Positions 32,611-41,700 of a stretch of DNA of 64,000 nt are shown piece by piece. The stretch is from Carposina sasakii (Eukaryota; Arthropoda; Insecta; Lepidoptera; Carposinidae). The stretch spans positions 10,602,001-10,666,000 of the forward strand of contig CP053155.1 of assembly GCA_014607495.2 (NCBI GenBank). The letters are read 5' to 3'. A program made the translations under genes and the position numbers. The notes under the pieces are model-generated. The model ran no database searches. It worked only from the letters and a program-made list of their open reading frames with translations, and was not told the DNA's origin. Positions within the stretch are counted from its first letter, which is position 1, and each line of letters opens with the position of its first letter.

Positions 32611-32650
32611 AGGAATTTTTTCCAATTCTTTATTAATAATTTTATAAATT

Positions 32651-33397
32651 TATATTAATAATGCCCATTTGAATAAAAAGCAACAAATCTGTTTATTTAT
32701 TAAGTTAAAATCATTAAATGCTAGAAGCTGACTAGCTGCGCTTTTGTTTTTTGGTGGCATTGCCTAATTTAAAATGTATAAAAATTAACATTGTCTTCTT
32801 ATAATTCGACTTAGATCTTTCATTTAATATTTCAGATGTTAAAAACCTTTTTCTGTTGCTTCTTTTTCTTAACAAAAGAGCCTTTAGTAGACCCCTAAAA
32901 GGACAACTGTCGTTCACGAACATGATTTGAACTAAGCGAATTGTTACACGTGCCGTGATGGTATTCGGTGATACTAAATCGTGGAATCACTTAACTTATT
33001 TATTTATTTATTTATTTATTGTTATTATATGTATAAGTGTTCTTAATGTCGATGTGATACTACAAGTAAACCTAATTTTTTGCGTAAGTAAATTTAGTAT
33101 TACTCTGGATTTTTATTATGGAGTTAAACCGAGAGATACCCTGTCCTAGTTTTACCTGTACCTTTACTAATACTACAGTGACGTATAAGTACATTTAACA
33201 TGTACCTTAACAACACTTCAGTTATGGGTAATCGTAGACATAACCAATCAAATTATCCAATCTTCTTACCCGTAACATCTATTTATTTCTATCTACCTAT
33301 ATACATATAATAAAAATGTAATGGATCGCTGTCTGTACATGGAAGATATATTAGAAAAAATAATATAGGACACATTTATCAACGCAATAGTACCTAA
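32651..33397. other. no gene seen; (TTTA)n microsatellite
   Basis: A (TTTA)n run lies near 32994-33020. Open frames on both strands are short and AT-driven. Confidence 0.4.
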
Positions 33398-33633
33398 AAG
33401 AATGATTTTTTGAATTTTTGTCTGTCTGTTTGTCGGTTTGTCTGTGCGTTTGTGCACGCTAATCTCAGAAACGGCTGAACCGATTTCGATGCAGTTTTCA
33501 GGAATAAACTGTGACAGGTCCCATTTAATATATAGGCTTTTTATCCCGGGAAAATGTTTTAATAAAGGATAATTTCGACATTTTGTTTTTTCTGTAGTCC
33601 ACGCGGATAGAGTCGCGGGCGTTCACTAGTAAT
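33398..33633 (+). repeat. dispersed repeat ending 'cgcgggcgttcactagt'
   Basis: Contains (TGTCTGTCTG)-like simple sequence, then 'aaacggctgaaccgatttcg', 'ctttttatcccgggaaaatg', 'aatttcgacattttg', and the end 'tccacgcggatagagtcgcg'. The same 3' end is at 21020, 21715, 37545, 47745 and 57345. I recognise it as a common noncoding lepidopteran repeat without a name I can vouch for. Confidence 0.65.
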
Positions 33634-34280
33634 AATATAAAATACTATACAGCAACATATAGATTTGGTATGTACCATAAAGCAACAAGATCGACCCGAC
33701 ATCGCTCATGACGAATACCATATCTCAAACAATCGATCACGATAAAACACTAACGTCCACTCAATACAGGGACGGATTGAGGCACGAACACAATCGTGCT
33801 CCGATAAAACATTCATAGCGACGGACCTGTCACTGACCACTGTAAATAATGGCTTATCTAGAGTACGTCCCATGCTTTCATAGTGTTCGCATCAGCTCGA
33901 TTTTGCGCTTTATGTTCAAGTGGTAAGATTTATGTTGGTAAAGTAATGAAGTTTATTCGATTCGCAACGCCAATTCTCGATGGACGGCGAAGGCAGATGG
34001 TCATGTACTAGAATATGCCGATTTATTTTACTTATTAAAGAAATATTTTATAAATTATATTGAGTCCGGTAGGGTAATTGCGAACTCACAAAGCAGGATT
34101 GTTTTCGTCTCACTTACGTAGAGCGAAATCTCGCTTCCATAATGGAAATAACGCTGCTGCTTTCATGCAATCGGGCATACATCTGTGGACTTAGGCCAAA
34201 TTAGAAAAAAAGACAGAAGAAAAAGCAAACTACCATACCTAATGCGGGGAACAATACTAATAAGCTGCTGTAGTTATGTT
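33634..34280. other. no gene seen
   Basis: 33670-34010 has a more balanced base composition than its surroundings and no repeat signature. It could be single-copy noncoding sequence. No open frame is supported. Confidence 0.35.
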
Positions 34281-34400
34281 GTGTAACACATAATAGATAG
34301 ATAGATAGAAAATTCTTTATTGCACTATAAAATTATACAAAGGCGTACTTAATGCTACATAGCATTCTCTTCCAGTTAACCGGTACTAGTGGAGAATAGT
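34281..34400 (-). mobile_element. non-LTR 3' end with (CTAT)n tail
   Basis: (ATAG)n on the plus strand followed by 'aaaattctttattgcactat' and 'acaaaggcgtacttaatgct' marks a LINE 3' end on the minus strand, similar to the one at 34585. Confidence 0.6.
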
Positions 34401-34584
34401 TTTAACGTAATGATTTGATTCCAAAACTGAAAATTTTTTTTATGATAAAAATAAGAACAAAAATCCAATTTGGTCCAGTAGCTTTTGAAACCATCTCAAC
34501 CAACCAAACAAATCTTTTTGGGCTTTGTAGTAGGTATAGTTAGTTGCACTATATTGACTTTGAGAGCTGTATTCTTGTTCTTAG

Positions 34585-35112
34585 TATTCTTAGTATTCTT
34601 TATTGTACACATAAATTTTTATCATAGACAGTAAGTTGTAAAAGAAATAGTACAAAGGCGAGCTTATCTCTAAAAGAGATTTCTTCCAGCAAACCATTTA
34701 GTACAAAGGAAAATTTTATAATATATAAAAGGAATATCATATGTGCACACGTATTAAAATATAAATAAACTTAACACAAAATAAATATATTTACTAAATA
34801 ATAACAATACTTAATTATCTACTTAGATACATACATAATAGAGACATACATATATATAATAAAATATATATCTATAATACTACTACATACTAATTTATCT
34901 ATATAATACATACAAACATTATATTGTGACCTATTCAAACTATATCAGATAATAACACTGTGAAAGAATTAAGGAAGAGATAGGTAATAGTTTCTTAGCC
35001 TATTTTTAAAAATGGCTATGGACGGAGAGTCTCTTATGGAGTGCGGAAGTGAGTTCCACAGTCTAATTGCATATACAGTAAAAGAATTGTTCCAAAGAAA
35101 ACAGTTATAACT
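34585..35112 (-). pseudogene. non-LTR retrotransposon C-terminus and 3' UTR
   Basis: On the minus strand the sequence from about 35105 reads SFTVYAIRLWNSLPHSIRDS, then PSIAIFKNRLRNYYLSLP and a stop near 34970. 'RLWNSLP..IR..PS...FK..L' is the hallmark C-terminus of many insect non-LTR polyproteins. The remaining 385 bp down to 34585 is 3' UTR ending near 'ttctttattgtacac'. Heavily 5' truncated. Confidence 0.75.
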
Positions 35113-35700
35113 TCATAAAATACGGACAAATTCAAGTCAGGCTACTACGAAGGTAATTTATACCTATAATCACGTCACTGTAATTATAGGTTCAAATAAA
35201 ATAAAATTTTAACAGTATACGGAAGACGACCGCTCGAAAACGTCGACATAAAATAATACAGGGTGATATTTGGTCGTCAACGTTCCCGAAAACTACGGAA
35301 TCTCCTCATTATCAATATCATTTTTCTCCATGGAAGCATACCTGGGAAGTGTCTGGTTCCCAAGATATTAGGGTCCAAAGTTGAGTAAATAGACTGTGTT
35401 TTTCTACATAAATGCGCATTGACGCGCGTAATAAGATTTTTCACGAGAAATAATTAATATCTGTCTATGAAAAAACTAGCATAAACACTAGACACTATAA
35501 ATTTCAACCGATCAAGTTTTTTTTTTTCAATAATATTTACTTCGTTTCCCAGCATTTTTTTCGGTATAAACTGACTTTGTTTGATATATAGAGTACGTAC
35601 CCTTCGTTAAGGGTGGCGATGAAAAAACATCCTGTATACTTATAATTATTGACTCAAACTGGAATTAATTTTTGACACGTCGTGCTTTAAGTAAATTTTC
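35113..35700 (+). repeat. left copy of an old local duplication, carrying a MITE
   Basis: 'ttcaagtcaggctactacga' and, beyond the MITE, 'ataattattgactcaaactgg' with 'gacacgtcgtgctttaagta' match 36612-36870 in the same order at low to moderate identity. The right copy lacks the MITE and serves as an empty site. Confidence 0.6.
35259..35634 (+). mobile_element. MITE with CAGGGTG ends, TA target
   Basis: Second copy of the family at 18140, opposite orientation. Flanked by TA (35257-35258 and 35635-35636). Carries 'ggtcgtcaacgttcccgaaa' and 'ggaagcatacctgggaagtg'. Confidence 0.85.
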
Positions 35701-35849
35701 CGAAACAAAAATATTTCTCCCGTACAAAAAGTCGATGCATTAGTGCCAACCAAACAAACTTACTTTTCGGCTTCATATAAATAGTGATTTTACTGATAAT
35801 TTTATTATAATTAATTGATACTTTGTTTTGAGTTGTATTATTTTACTAA

Positions 35850-36611
35850 AAACATACGTGTGGCTTCAGGAGCTATCGGGCGACTCGGGCCACACAACAA
35901 ACACGGAACGCGGTCCGAGTCGCCCGAATACATTTTTTGTTCGGTCGACTCGGATCACATACCTAATTATCTTCAAGTACAGTTAACAGAAAAATCTGTT
36001 TTTTTTTTTATAATGAATAGGCTTACGCTTGACCACAACACGCCTGATGGTAAGCACCGTTGCAGTCTAAGATTTTATTTTATGTTTTACTAGTAGCCGC
36101 CCATGACTTTGTCGTTGTAAAGTGGGATTACGTATCATCATTCCTCCCATTCGAAGCCGCAGTGTGTCGCTAGTTATACATATAAAACTTCCTATCACGA
36201 TTTATATAAAATATATCACATCATAATGCATTGGATGTATGGTTTCGAAACCGACATAAAGACTGATTTTACTTTATATGTAGTTTTCATGGAAGCAATA
36301 ATTTTTTATTGATAAAAAGAAAACATTTTAACATAGCTTAGTAAACATTGAGTCGATGTGATTTTAAAAATACAATTAAGGACTTTTATACTTACCAAGA
36401 TAACTAAATAATAACATTATTAAATAGATTTGTTTCGAACACTTTTAATTTTAACTGTACTAAAAGTGGTACATAAACAATGTATTTTTGGTTAAAATTA
36501 CGAGTGGTCCGAGTTGCCTTATAAAATAAATAAATAAAACGAATCACCACTCGGACCGCGGTCCGAGATAAGCAGCGGTCCGAGTCACCCGATACCTCGG
36601 CTTCAGAAAAC
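35850..36611. mobile_element. candidate element with 'cttcaggagctatcgggcgactcgg' type ends
   Basis: The left edge CTATCGGGCGACTCGG and the right edge (reverse complement GTATCGGGTGACTCGG) are inverted. Several internal GGTCCGAGT words repeat. The interior has no transposase. Near 36010 lies 'aataggcttacgcttgacca', a widely dispersed scrap. Boundaries approximate. Confidence 0.5.
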
Positions 36612-36870
36612 ATGGACAAATAATAATTCAAGTCAAACTACTACGAAGGAATCTTTATATAGGTACCTAATAAAAATTAATCACCTTCGTAGAAGTATCA
36701 CGTAACTGGTAATTATTAAAGGTTGAAATTTAATAACAGTCTAACAAAATTCAGAAGAGGAAGTCCCTATAATATCGACTTAAAATTATGACTACATTTC
36801 ACAATATAATTATTGAACTCAAACAGGAATTCATTTTCCACACGTGCCTTAAGTACATCATCGATATTAA
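36612..36870 (+). repeat. right copy of an old local duplication
   Basis: Counterpart of 35113-35700 without the MITE. Shares 'actactacgaagg', 'ataattattga', and 'cacacgtgccttaagtac' in order. Confidence 0.55.
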
Positions 36871-37594
36871 TAATTCCTTACACACTGTGAACGTTCTTAT
36901 TTACGTCACCAAGTTCTCTCATTAAAACTCTTGTAACTTCGCCGTGTATATTAATGTTTTCTTTTATGAGAGAAAATATACCTAAGAGAGAAGATCCTAT
37001 TATGTAGTATGTGTAGGTACCTATCCATTATGGATATTATCGACAGTGCAAAATGCGCTATTTATTTTAGGTTTTTGACACATCACCTTTTTGTCCATAC
37101 AAGTGTCGAACGAGTTAAGCCGATTTTGTTTGACAGTAGTAAGTATTACCAGCTTTTCATATTCATCTTTACTACTCTCTAAGTGACCACTGGAAATACT
37201 TTTCAGTGCTTTTAGGATTAATAAGTAGAGGGATGCAAAAATTTAGAACTTGCAGTCAATCACGTTATTGTTGACGTATTAATTAAACAATGAACATTAT
37301 GTTATAAACATATCATATCGCGCTAAATTTTGATAGCGTTTTAATCCAAAAGAGAAGTTTTAAATGACAAAAACACTTAAACATTGCTTTGGTTGGATAC
37401 AACCAAAACTAAACCTCAACCAAATGTGAAATCGTTGTAATTTAGCACGATTGCCTTCTTTGACCTGAAACATCGCTTTACATTTTGGCATCCACTAAGA
37501 AAGAAAAAAGGAACGGAAACTAATGGGAATTTTAAAGTATACGCGGACAAAATCATGGGCGTCCGCTAGTGTGGTATAGCAATATTTAGGTTAA
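36871..37594. other. no gene seen; dispersed-repeat end
   Basis: AT-rich. 37500-37575 carries 'acgcggacaaaatcatgggc' and 'gtccgctagt', the 3' edge of the repeat family at 33398. Confidence 0.45.
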
Positions 37595-37937
37595 CTCGTC
37601 GTCGTCAGCCTATTGCAGTCCACTGCTGGACGTAGGCCTCCCTCAGAGTACGCAACATGGCTCAATCTTCCGTGTTGGTCATCCAGTCACTACCAGCCGT
37701 CCTGTTTAAGTCATCGGTCCATCTGGCCCGAGGGCGCCCAACGCTACGCTTGCCGAGGCGCGGTCTCCATTCGACAACCCGCTTATCGTCTATCGGTTCT
37801 ACGACAGATGTGGCCTGCCCACTGCTTCTTCGGTCTGCTACATTTCGACACTATCTATCACTTTGGTCTTCTGCCGGAGAATCTCGTTTCGGACTTTGTC
37901 CATTAGCGAGATTCCGAGCATTGACCTTTCCATAGCT
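37595..37937 (-). pseudogene. non-LTR fragment (same family as 61550)
   Basis: On the minus strand the sequence, with stops and frame changes, shows MERSMLGISLMDKVRNEI, then GDRASASVALGA-type remnants of the 'GRPPARWTDDL' region, and the 3' end CAGTGGACTGCAATAGGCTG. The Ty3/gypsy element at 37958 inserted just beside its 5' edge. Confidence 0.75.
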
Positions 37938-37957
37938 CTTCTTCTTCTTCTTCTGTG

Positions 37958-38390
37958 TGTCAGCTATCTCTAATAATTATCATAACATCTCAAAATAAGT
38001 AAGTGTATTTACTTCAAATAAGTAACTGTATTGATTTTAAATAAGTAAGTGTATTGATTTGAAATAAGTAATTGTATTGACGTCTGTTAAAATGCCGCCA
38101 TGTGGAAAGTCGGAAAGTCAATTGAGCTTCCTTCCTACAAAGGCAATATTAAAACATGGCGCCATTTTACAGGCAGTCTTCTTGGAACCTTTAAAGCGAC
38201 AAATACTGTGTGTTTCACAAAAGTGTATTTAAAGTGTATTAAACGGTAAAGAGTGAGTATTCCTGTGTTTATAATTTATTTTGCACCCATCACCTACTTT
38301 GACACTGAAGTAAGGTTTTTGATATATATTAATCTACTTAAAATGTAGTTTACAAAATAGATTACTTAGATTACAAAATAGAGTCTTACA
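37958..38390 (+). repeat. 5' LTR of the Ty3/gypsy element
   Basis: 433 bp, starts TGTCAGCTATC and ends GAGTCTTACA. It differs from the 3' LTR only in 'tgatttgaaataag' versus 'tgattttaaataag'. Four tandem units of about 24 bp (37991-38084) lie in the upstream part. Confidence 0.95.
37991..38084 (+). promoter_or_regulatory. fourfold ~24-bp repeat in the LTR
   Basis: Units of the form AAATAAGTAAGTGTATTGATT recur four times with small changes and recur in the 3' LTR at about 44375-44468. Repeats in the U3 part of an LTR are usually enhancer-like. The role here is inferred. Confidence 0.55.
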
Positions 38391-38392
38391 TC

Positions 38393-38405
38393 TCAGAAGT
38401 GGGAT
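38393..38405 (+). other. candidate primer-binding site
   Basis: TCAGAAGTGGGAT lies two bases after the LTR. The same 13 bases directly follow the 5' LTR of the second Ty3/gypsy element (49584-49596). Its complement, ATCCCACTTCTGA, resembles the 3' part of insect tRNA-Leu, but a TGG matching the terminal CCA is missing. Confidence 0.6.
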
Positions 38406-38762
38406 GCTTTACGCCAATATTGACAAAAATAGCTCATAATTACTGTATTTTTTTTTCTCTTCCTCTCTTTCTTTCTTTCGATTACATTAGTTTACATTAA
38501 CACTAGTTAGTATCACAATTCAAATAAAATTACAGAATAACCTTCGTGTGGGCTACATATAAGTATTTGTTTTGTTTACTGCATGGTTTTGGTCTTTTTT
38601 ATCATTAAGTACCTCATTTATTTTCATTATATGTACTTAAAGATTTATATAAGTGCCTGCTTATAATTACACATACTTTTCTAATTGTTGAGCAGTACTC
38701 TGTGCGATTAATACCTATCACTTTCAGTGGATACGGAACATGCCAAGTATAACGGTGCAGAG
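38406..38762 (+). other. leader of the Ty3/gypsy element
   Basis: Pyrimidine-rich (for example TTTTTTTTTCTCTTCCTCTC), with a TATCACTTTCAG|TGG junction at 38726-38728 that looks like a splice acceptor. The Gag-Pol frame is open from 38727 but starts with GTG, not ATG. Confidence 0.5.
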
Positions 38763-41700
38763 ATGTACTCGCCTACACGTCATACGGAGCGAACCTCGCA
38801 TAACAGAGAAAGGCAACAGCGGAACATTCGAGCCAGTCGCCGCCGGTCTCGCAGTCGGGAGTCTTATCGGTCTCGCAGCCCAGGGGCAACCAGACGGCCA
38901 AGCAGGCGGTCATGCCGCCCCAATACCCGCCGGTTTTCCAGCCGATCGTCCAGCCGGTCAAGCCACCGGGCAACAAGCCGGAAGAGCCGCCGGGCAACCA
39001 GCCGGGCGAGCCGCCGGGCGACAAGCCGGGCCAGCTGCCGTGCGGCCAGCCGGGTGACCAGTCGGGCGAGACGTCGGGTGACAAGCCGGGCAACCAGCCG
39101 GGCCAGCCGTCGGGCTACCAGCCGGGCTAGCCGCCGGGCGACCAGCCGGGCGAGCCGCTTGGCGACCAGCCGGGCGAGCCCCCGGGCGACCAGCCGGGCG
39201 AGCCGCCGGGCGACCAGCCGGGCGAGCCGCCGGGCGACCAGCCGTGCGAGCCGCCGGGCGACCAGCCGGGCGAGCCCCCGGGCGACCAGCCGGGCGAGCC
39301 GCCGGGCGACCAGCCGGGCGAGCCGCCGGGCGACCAGCCGTGCGAGCCGCCGGGCGACCAGCCGGGTGAGCCGCCGGGCGACCTGCCGGGCCATTCGCCA
39401 GGCGACCAGCCGGGCCAGCCGCCGGGCGAGCAGCCGGGCGAGCCGCCAAGTGACCGGCCGGGCGAGCCGCCGATCGACCAGCCGGGCGAGCCGCCGTGCG
39501 ACCAGCCGGGCGAGCGGCCGAGCGACCAGCCGGGTGAGACTAGAGTTATCAAAATTTGATGTGTCTCATCACGTGAAAACGAATAATAGCGATATAGGTC
39601 AGTTGGTAGACGCCTTAAAAGCAGTTACGCGTAGCGACACTTTAGATAAGCTAGGCAATAATATGCATAATACTGTCCCGGAATTCGACCCCACGAGAAA
39701 AGAACAAACTATGGCAATGTGGTTACATAAAGTAAACGAATGTGCTTTAATTTATGGGTGGACGGATAAGCAGTTAGTTCATTTCTCGCTACCCAAATTA
39801 CGCGGTCTGGCTCAACGATGGTATGAAGGCTTGCCATCGGTTCTTTTCTCGTGGCAAGAATGGCAGGCAAAATTACTCGCAGCGTTTCCTTCGGAGGAGA
39901 ATTACGGGCAAATGCTCAGTGACATGTTGGCCAAACGAGCTAGGTTCGGAGACTCGCTGGAGGAATACTATTATGATAAACTAGCTTTAGTGAATAGATG
40001 TGGCATATTGGGCAAACGTGCTGTAGAGTGTATCTTACACGGAATCGATGACCGCGCAATCAGATTAGGTGCAGAAGCGGTACAATATGACGATCCTGAT
40101 CGGTTGTTAGCCTATTTGAGAAGTGTTAGGAATAGCAAAGTAATGACGGATCGAAAACCACTTGTTAGAGGCAATACAAATAGGACGCAAGACGTTTTAC
40201 TTAAATCAGGAGTTAGAGTACCGCGGTGTTTCAATTGTAAGCAGGAAGGACATTTATCCCCTCAATGTCCACAGCCCAAAAAGAAATGTAGTAAGTGCAG
40301 CAAAATTGGCCATGAGACTGATCAATGCTATTCTAAACTTCCACCACCCGATAAGATAGTCATGACCGTATCTTATGATAGTCAACCCTCGCAGAAATAC
40401 TTTAAAGATGTGAAAGTCAATGGAATACCGTTTAAGGCTTTTATTGATTTGGGAAGTGAATGCTGCATGGTCCGAGAATTTGAGTTCAGCCGAATAAAAG
40501 GCGAATTTGAAACCGGAGATTTACCTACTCTAAAGGGATTTGGCAATTCTCTTGTCCAAGTTTTAGGTAAAACTTTTGTCAACATTACAGTTGACGAGGT
40601 AGAAGCGGTCACGGAGTTGCTTATTGTTCCTGATGATGCCATGCATGTACCACTTATGATTGGCCAAACCTTTACAGAACAGCCACACGTTGTTGTCATT
40701 AAAACTAACGAAAGACTTGAGGTGATGAAAATAACAAATGACGTAGTCGTTAACTCAAAATATAAGTTGTTCTGTAAAGATGAGGTTCAAGCATCTGGTA
40801 TTTCGGTTATTGATGTTTATACTGATCCTGTCTTCGTAGGTGACCTATATGTTGAGGGTGGATTTCGTTTAAAAGACGATATTAGGTTCTGTGTCCTCTC
40901 AGGATTGTTTACTATTCCTAAATCTGGCGAAGGCAAAATTGTTCTTAACATTCCGAATAATGTCAAAGTCACGTTGAATAAGGGTTATCTTCTTGCTCGT
41001 GGAAGAGTGGCTGAGGAGTATTCTGTTATGTGTGTGCAGTCTTCAACCGTCAATAAGCAGGCATTGGCATTAATTAATTTAACTGACGTAAAGGTTGGTA
41101 GCGAGATTTCAGTAGCTGAAAAGGAACAATTACTTGCACTTTTAAACAGGTACCGAAACTGCTTCGCTTCCGATCTTTCGGAGTTAGGAACTACGTTGGT
41201 AGGAGAGATGTCAATCACTCTTGATGATACTGAGCCAGTTGTTTATAGACCTTACAGATTAGCTATTAGTGAAAAGCAAGCAGTAAGGAATATAGTTGGA
41301 GAACTACTAGAGAATGATATCATTCGTCCTTCCACCTCACCCTATGCGAGTCCAGTTGTATTGGTTAGGAAAAAAACGGGAGAGTATCGATTGTGCATCG
41401 ATTATAGAGCATTAAATAAGCGTACTATAAAGGAAAAATATCCGATGCCCTTAATTGATGATCAACTTGATGTACTAGCAGGTCATCAATTTTATACTAC
41501 GCTTGATCTAGCATCAGGTTACTACCAAATACCTATCCGTGAAAGTGACAAGTACAAGACAGCGTTTGTAACGCCGGACGGACATTTTGAGTTTAACAGA
41601 ATGCCGTTCGGCCTTGCAAACGCTCCTGCCACATTTCAACGAATTATGAACCAAGTCTTGGGTTCCACCCGCCATAAGGAAGCACTTGCATATTTGGACG

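Larger units (their letters stand above)
32272..32650. repeat. inverted pair of tRNA-like repeats (~145-bp arms)
   Basis: Arms 32272-32416 and 32505-32650 are about 90 percent identical reverse complements. Each carries, from inside out, AGAGATGGTAAAATTCGTCAT, a tRNA-like module, a T/A-rich run, and TTTATTAATAATTTTATAA. The centre holds an (AT)n run and 'agctatcgggatgaaaaata', which is shared with the direct pair at 2926-3222. Confidence 0.8.

Noticed and set aside
38740..39057. 105-codon frame starting at the first ATG of the Ty3/gypsy leader
   Set aside because: It overlaps the Gag frame, has low-complexity Ala/Gly/Pro content dictated by the 24-bp array, and no family resemblance. It may still affect initiation, noted as a finding.
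38864..39552. Three antisense frames over the gag minisatellite
   Set aside because: By-products of a stop-free 24-bp period. Their predicted proteins are simple repeats.
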